From Cichorium intybus (lineage: Eukaryota > Streptophyta > Magnoliopsida > Asterales > Asteraceae): 64,000 nucleotides of DNA. A program made the translations under genes and the position numbers. The notes beneath the pieces were generated by a model. The model was not told where the DNA came from and did not search any database. It saw only the letters and a program-made list of their open reading frames with translations. Below are positions 51,306 through 63,020 of this stretch, piece by piece; position 1 is the stretch's first letter; every line of letters begins with the position of its first letter. Where the stretch lies: positions 83,910,382 to 83,974,381 of the forward strand of contig CM042016.1 of NCBI GenBank assembly GCA_023525715.1, written 5' to 3'.

Positions 51306-53009
51306 TGTAAAGCCCGAAACCAGGTATCAAAGAATTAAACTGTTAACTGTTTAAAATAAAGACAAAATAGAGAAAATGGCAAAAGTTGAAGGTAGCGGCG
51401 CTATCTGGACCAAATCCTGTGTCAGTCGCCGTGTCTGGCGTTGACTTGTAGAAACCAGTAGATAGCGGCTATCTCGCCTGAGCGGGGAAAACAACATCTT
51501 TTCATGATGTGGACAGTTTTTGAGCCTTAAAATATATTCCACTTTGTCATTTTCACCCTTAGAACTCCAGAGAACATCCCTAAACTCTCTCTAAAGCTTC
51601 CATGGTGTTTTGAGCTCCATTTATGGGTTTGTGAAGGTTTTGAAAGAAGAAGAAGGTGACTAAGGTGTTCTAGAGAAGGTGGTGCTCAGAAGGAGTCTAG
51701 TTATTGTTGTCCCTGGACCTTTGTAAGTGTTCTTGAAACTTGTCTTCCCTAGTTCTTGTTGTTATTAGTGTTATGAAGCTACTTCCAAGCTGTTAAAGAC
51801 AATGATGGCTTCATATATTGGATGGGGGTGGGAATTAGAGGCTAAGGATGAGCTATTCTCCTTTAAGTCTCTGAATCCTAGAGAAAAACCCAAGCCTAGT
51901 CTTAATATGGTTGTAAACAAAGTTTTAAGTTGTTAATATTCATTTTTGGAAGCTAGAATTGTCACCATGAGCTTGTTTAGCTAGGATTGGTGGTTAAAAA
52001 CTAGGTTTTCATGAGTTGAGGACTGTTTTGGACGACTCCTGAAAGTTGGAGTTTCTGTCTAGACAGATTAAGCACTTAATGAAGAAAATGGCTGAACAAG
52101 GGAGATAGCGGCACTATCTCAACAGATAGAGGCGCTATCGATAGTGGCGCTATCTATGAAGATAGGGGCGCTATCTCTCTGTTTGACCAGATGTTGACTT
52201 TTGTTGACCTGTTGACTTTGACTTCTTGGTCAGTGGTCCTTTGAGTCAAAAACCCCAAGAAAACCCTAGTGTTAACTTTGGGTTAGCAATTTTAGATGAA
52301 ATCGTGTATTAATGAGATGTTCGAATAATAGGAAACTCGGAGGGTTTTACCGACTTTTCCTTATGCTAGTTTAGCAACAAATCAGGTGAGTCTCCTCACG
52401 TTCTCGATATTGATGATGATAATGGCGGATCGGAGTAGGCCCGAGAGTCATATGATGTTTACCGACGGATCGGGATGGGTCCGAGAGTCATACGATGTTT
52501 ACCGACGGATCGGGATGGGCCCGAGAGTCATACGATGTTTACCGACGGATCGGGGTAGGCCCGAGAGTCATACGATGTTTACCGACGGATCGGGGTAGGC
52601 CCGAGAGTCGTACGATGTTTACCGACGGATCGGGGTAGGCCCGAGAGTCGCACGATGTTTATCCGACGGATCGGGGTGGGCCCGAGAGTCACACGATGTT
52701 ATTGCATGATGTTTATGAATTATTGGAAAATCTGGGGAACTCACTAAGCAATGTGCTTATGGTTTTATGTTTAAAATGTTTCAGGTTCTCATGGCGCGGG
52801 AGGCTCGGGCACGACGCGATCTCGGGCATTGGCATCCGTTTTATTTGACTTCCGCTGTTTTTATATTTGACAATGGTTTATGACACTTATTTATCTTTTG
52901 GTGAACTTTATGTATGGGTTAAAAACGAATGAATGGTTTAGACGTATGTTTTATTATATTTGTACCTTAAAAGAAATTGTTTTTTTATGTGTGTTTTTGG
53001 GACGTTACA
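51306..53009 (+). repeat. Gypsy 3' LTR (1.7 kb)
   Basis: TGTAAAGCCCGAAACC...GGGACGTTACA. Contains several GC-rich palindromes of the form GATAGCG-G-CGCTATC (51391-51405 and 52103-52178) and a 40-bp tandem array (52427-52700). The stop codon of pol (TAA, 51308-51310) lies in the first bases of the LTR. Confidence 0.93.
52427..52700. repeat. 40-bp tandem array in the 3' LTR, seven units
   Basis: Unit GGATCGGG(A/G)T(A/G)GGCCCGAGAG plus TC(A/G)TACGATGTTTACCGAC. The truncated 5' LTR has four units (45949-46115), so the copy number differs or was cut by the truncation. Confidence 0.92.
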
Positions 53010-54274
53010 ATATAACACAAAGTAATGGTTTCCAATTAAGGTCACCAAGAAAGGCTTAACACCAGCCTATTGAGACTATACACCAGCCTATTGAGACTAT
53101 ACACCAGTCTCAAATTACACCATAGAAATGGCTAAAACTAGCCAAACACCAAGTTTATACACAAGGTACTTCACACCAATCCCAATGTGTAACATCAAAG
53201 TTTTAAGTACAAATTATCATACATATTCTCAAGTAATAACCTGTAATAACACACACAACAATATACATATACTATAACTACTACAATGAGAGTGAGATTA
53301 TAAGTAACTCACCTTGAATCCAAGCCTAAAGAGTGTTATCTTTGTTGTTAGAAACTTTCCTTGTTCCTTTTTATCTACATAGGAACAAGTATAAACATTA
53401 CTTAGGCACATCAGTCCATTAAAAAATAAGGTTTCTGTCCCCTGCTGACTATTTAGCGGCGCTAACTTAAGCACTGCTCATAGTTAGCACCGTTCATAGT
53501 TAGCGCCGCTAACTATGAACATCGGCTCTCCTTTGATAAGTTTTTCATTTTAAAGCTCCAATACTCCCTTTTAGTCCAACACAAGCTAGTATTCAGAATA
53601 ATACTACTAAATTTGTGATTTCTCATAGAACCCTAACTTCTAACAACTCAAATAACTAACAATTTACCCATCATTTCTTAGCTACATCACATAAGGAGTG
53701 ATACTAACCTCAAATCTTGCTTTAGATGTGAAACCCCTTGATTTCCACCTCTAATTTGTAAAATTGGTCCAAAAAATGAGTTGGGAACCTCCTCGACCTT
53801 TTCTCCTGTTTTCTAGAGTGTACTTCTCACAAAATGACCAAATAATAGACTTAAGGGGAAACTCCTGCCAGCATTCATTAGCGTCGCTATCTATATATGA
53901 TAGCATCGCTAACCCTTAAGCCTCGCCATCTTCAATAACAATGTACTTTAGGTTAGCGTCGCTAACTCCTAAGCAGTTAGCGACGCTAAACCCTCTATGA
54001 TTGAAAAACTTTGCAAAATTTCATATCTTCCAACCCTTTGACCTATAATTTCAAACTCAACATCTAAGACCTCTATTAAGCCATAAAACCAAAAATTAAA
54101 CACTAACATTACACATTAACATCTCAAATCTCGAGATATGGTCATTTATAGTTTTTAACATTTTTAGTCCTTTTTCTCCAAAATCACAAAAACTAAGTTT
54201 TAAGACTCCTAATCACTTGCAACACATAAATAAGGTTTAAACAAGTATACTAACATGTTTTTTGGGGTATTACA
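53010..54274 (-). repeat. LTR of another Ty3-type element, antisense, truncated at its end
   Basis: On the minus strand it begins TGTAATACCCCAAAAAACATG at 54274, a style shared with the other TGTAA-C/T-ACCC LTRs here, and runs to the gypsy border at 53010 without a matching CA end. It contains three tandem CACCAGCCTATTGAGACTA phrases (53065-53115, plus strand) and repeated palindromes such as AGTTAGCG-C-CGCTAACT (53498-53514). No interior or second LTR was found. Confidence 0.6.
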
Positions 54275-54732
54275 TGAAGTTCTATGTAAGTTTAAGAGGT
54301 GACCTTATGGACTGAAATATGGTGTTTTTGCTGATGAAGCACTACAGTTGGGAGTCTGGACAACTACAGATGAAAGAAGATTTGGCAGACGCAGTTTGGA
54401 GATTACTTCAACAGTGATGATCAGTTGTTCCTTCAACAACGATATTTATGGGATCGGTTGGAAACCCTAATTTTATGTTTGTTTAGGCTCATGGGTCTGG
54501 CATAATTGTCTTTAGGGTTGATCGTGTACCAATGCCTATAAATAATAGCACGTAGTTAGGACGAAAGGTGCGTGTGAGGCAATTGTAATCCTTATAACTT
54601 ATTCTATAACGTAGTGAACATGAATACTCCCACATTGCTTTGTGGACGTAGGTCATCTTGACCGAACCATATTAAACATTGTGTCTTTTGTTTTCTTGTG
54701 TGATTTTCTTGATTCTCATTTTATTCCCAACA

Positions 54733-55480
54733 ATTTTGGACTTGATGTTAAGAACCTTATTTTGTACTTAAATCCTGTTAGAATATTATGATTTATGATT
54801 CTTGTTTTGAAAATTGTTATTTCAAACAGCCCATAGGTGTTTCATTATGGTAATTCTTATGTTGTTAGGATCAATTTGATCATAACGTTTGAATGATATC
54901 TACATTGGTAAGTAGAAATATGCAAAAAAAAAGTATAAAGAAAACACCAATAAGGTTGGATCTCCATGGACGTTACGGAGATGGAATGGAGAAGAGAAAC
55001 AAGGTGTCATAGATGACATGGTACAATGACTTCAACACCTCGTTCTCGAGTTTTTTAACGAATGAAAAGGGAGGGAAGAAAAGGGCGGGGAAGACAAGCG
55101 AAGAAAAATAGAAGTAATTAAATATGTTAGGGACATTTTTGGTAACTTTTTAGTAAATGGATCAAATATGCAAATCTTTGTGAAGCATAAGGATCATTGT
55201 TGTACCACTTTGCTTAAAATCTAATACCACTTTATTGGTTGGAAACTTGGAGTCCACTCAAATAGTATGATTGAAAAGTCCAATATAAGTTTAATCATCT
55301 ATACAATGTAATTTATGACATTATTTCACCAATGAAATGATCATTATAAGTTAAAAACACAATCGATATAACATTTAGATGAACCATTGAAAAACTTAAC
55401 TAGTCTAAAATTACATTTACTCTCAAGTCTCGATTCTCAATTCTCAACCCTTTCTTTAATAAAAATCAAAAGGGAAAAAC
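54733..55480. other. Intergenic between retrotransposon DNA and the TBC gene
   Basis: AT-rich, without recognised genes. The part near 55140-55400 probably belongs to the TBC gene's promoter. Confidence 0.5.
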
Positions 55481-56292
55481 AAAATTCTCAGGCGAAAACG
55501 AAAGAAACGGTCTCTGTTGTGTTGATGGAGACGAAGCTGGTAGACCGATCTCTGATCTTGAAGTTCAGGGATATTTCATTTCCTCCGCCATAGTTATAGG
55601 CATCTATGTTCAGGTACAACTGCATCATATTATTCGATCGAATTTAACTTCAACCGATTTCGCCATCGATGATCATCTAACATTGTACTTCTTTGCCAAT
55701 TACTTCATTTCTTCACTGGATTTTAGGGTTTCATGATCTGTCGTTAAGACTACACGCCGTCTATTCCCTCAATTTGAGTACACTTAGCTTAGGTGGTTTC
55801 CCCCAAAACAAGCTTCCAACTGATATGCAAAACGACTCAAAATCTTGTGTGAACGTTCTTTTTTTTTTTTTTTTTTTTTTTCTTTGGCCATTGTTTCTCC
55901 CCCATTCGCGAGGTTGAACTTGTTTAAGTTTAACTGAAATTCATGATTCGATTGCAAATTTATCTGGTCGGATTCATAATTAGAGGTAGTTTTTGATTAT
56001 CCACCACATATCTTCTTCTGATTCACCAGAAACTCTTGGTTTCTTGGGAGTTAGCACACTAATGTCGGCTTTTTTTTAGCACAGCAACTTCGTTTCATAG
56101 TCATGGTGCATGCTTTCTTCTGATTGAACCATACTATGCTTTTTCTCATTGTCGGTCATTATAACCATCTGATTTCTCAATCGTTTTGTGGTTTACTGAT
56201 ATGGTGTTCTTCTGCAACTTCACATGCTACAGGACTTTGATTTGATTGCTATACATTGAAGAGCACTAGTAAATACAGAGGAATTTTAGGTG
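55481..56292 (+). promoter_or_regulatory. 5' leader of the TBC gene with a probable leader intron
   Basis: A purine-rich leader exon appears to end at CTATGTTCAG-GTACAA (donor after 55613). A matching acceptor lies at ACATGCTACAG-GACTTTG (near 56232), 60 nt before the start codon. An upstream ATG at 55525 opens only a short frame ending at 55593. A T22 run sits at 55859-55880. Confidence 0.5.
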
Positions 56293-59200
56293 ATGTCTTT
56301 TGACGGAGATCACAAGCAATGGATTTGTGGAAAGAGTGGTACAGTGAATTTACAACGAGTCGGTTCTATTGTTCGCGATATTGGGGAGCCATGTCTTCAC
56401 CAATCACCAATAAAGGTTGTTGTTACTGTAAGACTCTAAAAAGCCCTCTCCTAATTGTGTTATTTATAAAATTTTCTATCCCTCTTTCATTATGATTGAA
56501 CTGCATACATGGATGCAAAGTTTTACAAAAAGAAGACCTATGTGGTTTTGTTACCATTTTTTCTGTTTATAATGTGAATTGTGCTTAAATTTTCTATCTC
56601 TCTTTCACATGTTTTTTAAATGTTGCAGTTGTATTGGCATTAATGATTCCTTCTGTAAATTGTGCAGATAAACAAAATGCTTAAACCAGAAAAATGGCAA
56701 ACAATGTTTGATAGTGATGGAAAGGTTTTTGGGTTTCAGAAAGCACTGAAATTGATTATTTTGGGGGTAAGCTTTTACTTTTTCTCTGTTCTTTCTTCTT
56801 TTCTTCAACATTTATAAAGGAATTCTCTCATTATTATATTTTCTGTTAATTTCTTTTGCATTGTGTCTGTGAAGAAAAAAGTATGACATCTATGCATATG
56901 TTCTCATGTGTCATAAAAGGGTATACCGGATAATAATTCACTAAATGGAAACAAAAAGTATTTAGTTTACATGGTATAGTTGGATACCCTAGAATATAGT
57001 ATTAACCCTAAAATAGCAATACAAAAATAACAAAAATAACAAAAACAGGAGCAACAATCCAACAATAATAACAACATTCAACACTAACAAGATGTCTACA
57101 CCCTTAAAGTAATCCCTCCTAATATAAATAATAATCTCAAAATGACAAATAAGGCTATTTAAGCAAGAACTTAAAATTGTTAATTCAATGGAAATTTACA
57201 AATTTTTTATGACATTATAAACAAGAATTATTTAAATATAGATAAGAATCTTAAAATTATTCTACACCCTTAAAGTAATCCCTCCTAATATAAATAATAA
57301 TCTCAAAATTACAAATAAAGCTATTTAAGCAAGAACTTGAAATTGTTGATTCAATGGAAATTTACAAATTTTTATGACATTATAAACAAGAATTATTTAA
57401 ATATAGATAAGAATCTTAAAATTATTCTACACCCTTAAAGTAATCCCTCCTAATATAAATAATAATCTCAAAATTACAAATAAGGCTATTTAAGCAAGAA
57501 CTTGAAATTGTTGATTCAATGGAAATTTACAAATTTTTATGACATCATAAACAAGAATTACTTAAATATAGATAAGAATCTTAAGATTATTCTGCCCCCT
57601 TAAAGTAATCCCTCGTAATATAAATAATAATCTCAAAATGACAAATAAGGCTATTTAAGCAAGAACTTAAAATTGTTAATTCAATGGAAATTTACAAATT
57701 TTTATGACATTATAAACAAGAATGATTTAAAATATAAATAAGAACCTTAAAAGTAATTCTATTTTTATTACTGTTTTCTGTGAGTCTGGCTATAATATTT
57801 TATAAATTTTGTACAGGGGGTAGATCCGTCAATAAGACCAGAAGTGTGGGAATTCCTTTTAGGCTGTTATTCTTTAAGCAGTACAGCAGACTACAGGAAA
57901 AGGTTAAGGACTGCAAGAAGGTATTTAATTTATAACTGCTAATTTTAATGTTCATATTACATGCAAATATGTTTTTTTATTCTTTCTTTCCATCAAAATA
58001 TATATTCTTTGCTACCAATACAATATCTATTAGTAGATGGAATTTTTTACTTTTTTTGGAAGTTAGAGAGAAAAAGAACAAAGAAATTACTTGAATAAAT
58101 AGATAAATTTGTCAACATCAAAGCCGGTATTTATCAAATGTTATTCCTATTATGGTAAAAAAAACATCTTTATGTTGCTACTAAGGGTAGAAATTAAAAT
58201 AAATTGCTATTATCATAAAGAAATGTAAATACATTGCTAAATGTATTATCGGTAATAATATATCAATACTTTGCTATTCCCCTCAATTTTCCCTAATATC
58301 AATGACAATTTGAAACCAGTCTGCATCATATCCAAAAAATCTAAATTTATGGTATTTCTGAAATTTTATATAATTGTAAATAAGAAAATGTTAGAAATTA
58401 GGTAACATTTTTTTATTTATTTCAAGTATTGTAAATTTGTAATGAAATATTTTTAATATACATCAATTGAGTTTTATTTATTTTTTATTTCTTGTTTTGT
58501 AGTAAAATATTATATATATACTATTTATTTATTTCAGTTATTTTCAGATATATTCATTGAAATTAAACATAAAGAATTATATAGTAGAGTAAATTACAGT
58601 TTTAGTCCTGTGGTTTACAGAAAATTACAGTTTTGGTCCTAGTTTTGAAAATCTTACACCAGTAGTCCCTTTGGTTTCCAAATCTTTCACTTTTGGTCCT
58701 TGTGGTTTCCAAATTTTTCACTTTTGCCCCCTCCCTCTGTTACCGTTTGTGTAAACCATAGGGACCAAAAGTGAAAGATTTGGAAACCACAAGGACCAAA
58801 AGTGAAAGATCTGGAAACCACAAGGACCAAAAGTGAAAGATTTGGAAACTATAGGGACTACCGGTGCAAGATTTTCAAAACTAGGACCAAAACTGTAATT
58901 TGGTATAAACCACAGGGACCAATATTGTAATTTACCCTTATAATAATGGTTTTATAAAAACTTAAATTGATTTCAATTGAAATTGGTGGGACCCATAAAT
59001 AAGCTTAGTGAAAAGGCTTTACCATGATGGAGATATGTTAAGGTTTTTGGAATGTTGAGTTGGCGCTGATGTGTCACAAAAAAACTTTACCAAATTATGT
59101 GTGTATGCAGCTTTATATAATGCAAGCAAGCTTTTAATATTTTATGGAATTAAACTTTTATATATAATAACATAGTAACATTTTTTATAAAAAATACAGG

Positions 59201-59597
59201 GAACGCTATCAAGACCTCATTAACCAATGTCAGTTAATGCATTCCAGCATAGGAACAGGCACCTTAGCCTATGTTGTGGGGTCAAAAGTCATGGACATGA
59301 GAACAAAGACAGAAAACGACAAAAAACAAAAATCCCAAGTCAAACATGACGTTGACCAATTAGAATCTTCCTGCAATTGCTCGGACACTTGTCTAGAAAC
59401 TTCTTCTACTCCATATAGAAGTGAAGGGGACGACGAATCACAATACAGAACTTCAAATTATTACGATTTCCCCCCTCTACCCGTTACAAATTTATTTGAA
59501 AAAAAAACCGATTTAGTAAAAGTAGATAATATGAATGAAAGTAAGTCAAAAGATGAAAGAGTTTCCATTTCCACAAGACGGAAGTTGAAATTTGAAG

Positions 59598-59629
<32 letters not shown>

Positions 59630-60526
59630 GATGATGATGATGATGTGGCGGTGTATGATTTTCAAATTAATAACAATGTAGATTTAGTAATGGAAGGTAA
59701 TGGTAAATGTAGTGGTAATAATAAATCAAGAATTGAAGTTACGGGGGGTAGTAATTTGGAATGTGAAATGGAAGAAAGAAAGAGGGATGTGTCTGAAATT
59801 AGGGTTTTGAAAAACACGGTGACATCACATGGAAGAACAAGGAGTCAAGATAGAGTGTCTGAATGGCTTTGGACTTTGCATCAAATAGGTAAGTTTTACT
59901 TTTACTATCTCATAAATCTATGCTTGTGTTTTATTCTTTTTAATTTGTTAATTACTAGTGTTTTTTTGTTTGTTTGTTTCGGTGTAAATTATATGTATAG
60001 AAAGTTGTAGATTTATAGAATGAGTAAATTACATTTTTGGTCCCTGGTTATAGCTGTTGAATTTTGGTTCCAAAGTTCTATTTGGGGTTTTTGTAACAAT
60101 CTATTTAAAGTAAAATGACTAAATTTTGGCAACAATATTGCAAAAATCAGCTATACTTGGGGACTAAAAGTAGTCATTTTACTTGGGACGGGGACCAAAA
60201 ACGTTATAAGAGCATTTAATAAGGACCAAATTTTGCAAGAAAACCTTTTGGGACAAAAACTGTAATTTTGTAGGAGGTACTTTTCAATTTTGTAAAAATG
60301 TAAATAGGAAGTTAGAATTTTGGCAACATTACAAAATAATATAAATATCATAAAGTCAGAAATTTGTGATAAACTAAAATATATGAATGTATAAATGTTT
60401 ATTAGTATTGTAATATTTTTCTATTCTTAATTAAGTTTGATTTTTTTACTTCTTTTTCTCTAGTAAAAAGTTATATACGTGGTTCTTTTATTTATTTAAA
60501 ATATTCATTTATATAAATAAGAATAA

Positions 60527-60606
<80 letters not shown>

Positions 60607-62774
60607 TAAAATAGTGGGACCATAAATAAGTTGTGTTAATGTGGCACAAAAGAGCTGGAAAAACCTGTAATAAAAAGGACTCCTATTGTGGATACCCTTA
60701 TATAATGTCATCAATAAGTGTGAAAAACTGGATACATATTCATTGCCTTGATTTTTATATGTTTTTTTTTTATTCTAAAAATGCTTTTTTGTTTTTTTTT
60801 TTCCAGTTGTTGATGTTGTGAGAACAGACTGTCATCTGGAATTTTATGAGGATACAAAAAATTTAGCGCGAATGTCAGATATTCTTGCTGTTTATGCTTG
60901 GGTTGATCCTGCAACAGGATATTGTCAAGGTTTTCCTTTTTTGCTTCTCATCATCTTCATTTTTTCTTTGAGTTAAATGCAAAAAATAACAACGTACTTT
61001 GAAAAATCTATTCAATTACAGCAATGTCTTCCAAAATCAAAGCAATGTCCTAATAAGACAAAGAAATTAGAAGTACATTGCTATAATTGGGTACATTTTT
61101 TAAAGTACAATGCTTTGATAAGAAAAATATTGAAAGTACATTGCTCTTTTATATTTGCTAAATTATGTATATTAAAATTATCTGATTGCAGGGATGAGTG
61201 ATTTGTTATCACCTTTTATTGTGCTCTTTGAGGATAATGCTGATGCTTTTTGGTGCTTTGAGATGCTTTTAAGGAGAATGGTAATGCATGAAATAGCAAC
61301 GCACTTTCATGTTTTTGTTTAATGGGGTATATTTACGAAAGTCCTTATATTTTGACCCTATATTCGATTAAGCCCTAATTGTTTTTTTTATTCAGTTAAG
61401 CCCAACATTTTGTTATATGTTTACAATTTTGGATAGTAGCTGGTTATGTCGTTTTTATATTTTTACAACTGATGATGTATAGGGTCAAAATGTAAGGACT
61501 TAATTGAATAAAAACTGAAAATTCAACTCTAAATTGTTGAAATGGTCAAAATGTAAGGACTTTAATGAATATTTCCTTATTATATGTAACTAAAATTATA
61601 AACCTTTAACAAAATGTTGGGCTGAATTGAATAAAAAAAACAATTAGGGCTTAATCGAATATAGGGTCAAAATGTAATTGTTTATATCCTGTTCACTGAT
61701 ACTTATATATAACTTTCTTTTCTTTTCCGTGTATCCAGCGTGAAAATTTTCAAATAGAAGGAACGACAGGTGTCATGAAACAATTGGAAGCACTTTCACA
61801 TATATTAGAAAATGTTGACAGGGAAATGTTTACTCACCTTTCACAAATAGGTGCTGAAAGCCTCCATTTTGCCTTCCGGATGCTTCTAGTACTTTTCCGC
61901 CGCGAGTTATCTTTCAGTGAGGCACTTTGCATGTGGGAGGTATGTATAATGTATTCTTCTTTGTTAATTTTATTTGGCTAAAATTACTAAACTACCCTTG
62001 TGCTGTTCACAGATGATGTGGGCTGCTGATTTTGACGAATCATTGGCTTTCAATTTAGAAAACAGTTGTCCCGAACTTCTAGTCCTACAAATCCCACGTG
62101 AATCATCAACTTCAACCACACGAGACGAAATTACCGAAAATGAAAATAATGGTTCAAAAAACGGTGGATCAGAAGCAAAATCTGGAAATTTAGAGCGCTC
62201 AAATTCCGAAAATAATAACGGAATAAAGTCTACTTTAAACCATCCTTTTTGTGGATTGACAAAAAGCTTGTGGTCAAAAAATGACCGTTTTCAAATATGC
62301 ACGATAATATCATCAACAAGGAACGGTGATGATGAATTGCCTATTTTCTGTGTAGCTGCAATTCTTATTCTCAATCGCCATAAAATCATGCGAGAAACAC
62401 GTTCGATTGATGATTTGATAAAGGTACACGGATTATATATTTTTTTCTAAACGCAAGAAATAGCAACGTACTTTCATTTACTTGTGAATTATAGCATCAT
62501 AGTATTTATTTCTTTCTATTATAGCATTGTACTTTCATTTTTTTTTTCTTATTAAAAGCATTGTAAAGAAATGAAAGTAGGATGCTATAATAAACAGATT
62601 ACTAGAGATATATTGTTATTTCTTACATGTAACTCTTTACTTTATGTTGATACACATGATATATTCTTATTTCTTATGATGCAGATATTCAATGACAATA
62701 TGCTGAAGATTAGGGTTAAGAGATGCATACGTACAGCTATTAAACTCCGAAAGAAATACTTCTACAAGGTCTAA
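56293..62774 (+). CDS. TBC-domain Rab GTPase-activating protein, nine exons
   Basis: CDS exons 56293-56427, 56668-56766, 57817-57920, 59200-59888, 60807-60929, 61192-61280, 61739-61939, 62013-62423 and 62685-62774 have GT/AG borders and matching phases (1,941 nt, 646 aa). TBC landmarks are: RPEVWEFLLG (R85, W89), arginine finger I342-VVD-VV-R348 and glutamine finger YCQGM (Q383), then DLLSPF, DADAFWCFEMLL and FRRELSFSEALCMWEMMWA. Such proteins switch off Rab GTPases on vesicles by supplying both fingers. Between the first block and the fingers is a ~180-residue loop with an Asp run (246-261), as in plant Gyp1-like members; the start MSFDGDHKQW...VNLQRVGSIVRDIGEP resembles Arabidopsis At5g53570 from memory. 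Both catalytic residues are present, so it is probably active. The last exon may differ: splicing at 62768 to an exon at 63021-63062 would give an alternative C-terminus. Confidence 0.93.
56950..57097. other. Intron 2, low-complexity A-rich stretch
   Basis: AACAAAAATAACA-type simple sequence leading into the tandem array; no other feature. Confidence 0.6.
57098..57757. repeat. 165-bp tandem array, four units, in TBC intron 2
   Basis: The anchor CCCTTAAAGTAATCCCTCCT begins at 57101, 57267, 57432 and 57597, so the unit is 165-166 bp. Units are more than 95% alike by eye. The array makes up most of the intron and ends 60 nt before exon 3. Confidence 0.95.
58100..58290. repeat. Diverged copy of the 'TACATTGCTAT' family in TBC intron 3
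   Basis: AAATACATTGCTAAATG, AAATTGCTATTATC and ACTTTGCTATTCCCC are recognisable pieces; the ends are not clear. Confidence 0.45.
58587..58937. mobile_element. Foldback MITE in TBC intron 3
   Basis: GAGTAAATTACAGTTTTAGTCC at the left pairs with GGGTAAATTACAATATTGGTCC read back from the right. Homology extends for ~150 bp each side through CTAGTTTTGAAAATCTT and TTTCACTTTTGGTCCTTGTGG, so the 351-bp element is almost entirely one inverted repeat. No clear target duplication was found. Confidence 0.8.
59580..59646 (+). repeat. (GAT)n codon repeat in exon 4 of the TBC gene
   Basis: GAT/GAC codons with one GGT interruption encode 15 Asp and one Gly (residues 246-261). An acidic run in the variable loop of the TBC domain, likely to vary in length. 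Confidence 0.9.
60019..60275. mobile_element. MITE-like insertion in TBC intron 4
   Basis: The left end GAGTAAATTACATTTTTGGTCCC and the right end GGGACAAAAACTGTAATTTTG are imperfect inverted partners, related in sequence to the foldback MITE in intron 3. The interior is rich in GGACCAAA phrases. Confidence 0.6.
60528..60603. repeat. (TA)n microsatellite in TBC intron 4
   Basis: About 76 bp of TA repeats. Confidence 0.95.
60977..61160. repeat. Copy of the 'AAGTACATTGCTAT' family in TBC intron 5
   Basis: Contains GCAAAAAATAACAACGTAC, GAAGTACATTGCTATAATTG and TGAAAGTACATTGCTC. A related scrap, GAAATAGCAACGCACTTTC, follows exon 6 at 61290. Confidence 0.65.
61325..61682. mobile_element. Foldback element in TBC intron 6
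   Basis: TTTTGACCCTATATTCGATT..GCCCTAATTG near the left end is repeated in inverted form near 61640-61672, and AGCCCAACATTTTGTTA at 61400 pairs with the inverse at 61612. Arms are about 85 bp with a central spacer that holds smaller repeats of GGTCAAAATGTAAGGACTT. No target duplication was resolved. Confidence 0.75.
62453..62626. mobile_element. MITE, most complete copy of the 'AGAAATAGCAACGTAC' family, in TBC intron 8
   Basis: GCAAGAAATAGCAACGTACT at the left pairs with GTAAGAAATAACAATATATC read back from the right, giving imperfect ~20-bp terminal inverted repeats around a 174-bp element. The interior carries TTATAGCATTGTACTTTCATT and GAAAGTAGGATGCTATAATA. Seven or more related pieces occur in this window. 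Confidence 0.65.
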
Positions 62775-63020
62775 ACATATAATTACATATTTAAATTCAT
62801 CTTTTTTTTTTTTTTTTTTTTTTCTAATTCACATTGCACTTCTTTTTGATTTCGTGTAAAAATATAATAATAAATATGACGGGGGAATCTCTTGTTATGA
62901 CGTTTATAAATTAATAATGTAGTTTTGCGTTTTATCCATTTTTTAGCAGTACTTTATAGATAATGTTTTTAACTTTTTATAATATTATTTTTTTTGACAC
63001 GATTCTTTGATGTAATCCAG

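Larger units (their letters stand above)
47252..51310 (+). pseudogene. Gypsy gag-pol polyprotein with deletions and five nonsense codons
   Basis: ATG 47252 (MVVITRQGGASGSG). Gag has ~21 Gly-Ser pairs from a GGGTCT repeat, a capsid part (QDWWSILTQPLT), and two zinc knuckles: CHRCGKMGHFSRDC and CFNCN-stop-VGHARDEC. A likely 62-nt intron (48522-48583) joins DVVTG to TFLVNS. Protease has LFDSGATHSFVS. RT has FIRPSSSPWGAPILFVKKKD, KNRYPLPRIDDLFDQL and FIDDILIYSRS. RNase H is cut off near 50140, and integrase resumes at KRDIAWHVEKCLTC, followed by MDFITKLPR, VSDRDVRFTS and YHPQTDGQSERT (D,D,E). A second small deletion lies near 50612. The chromodomain-like end reads VQWQHRKGSEWTWEPEEEM. Stops at 48230, 48341, 48787, 49237 and 50907 also inactivate it. 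Confidence 0.95.
45949..53009 (+). mobile_element. Chromodomain Ty3/gypsy element (possibly Tekay-like), defective
   Basis: Layout: truncated 5' LTR (45949-46424), tRNA-iMet primer site, ~810-bp leader, gag-pol pseudogene (47252-51310), polypurine tract GGGGAGGAGACT and a full 3' LTR (51306-53009). The order protease, RT, integrase and a C-terminal chromodomain-like segment mark it as a chromovirus. The 5' LTR starts inside its 40-bp repeat array, so the left end of the element is lost and no target duplication can be tested. Pol lacks most of RNase H. Confidence 0.92.
45716..54732 (+). repeat. Copia-type LTR apparently split by gypsy-derived DNA
   Basis: The left part (45716-~45942) starts TGTTAAGTCTGACTTGAG and has AGTCATCAGGAGTC repeats. 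The right part (54275-54732) ends with GGACGTAGGTCATCTTGACCG and TTCCCAACA, like the ends of SIRE/Maximus-type LTRs. The two could be one LTR of ~690 bp opened by the 8.3 kb between them. No 5-bp duplication was found at either the inner or the outer borders, so this remains an inference. Confidence 0.4.
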
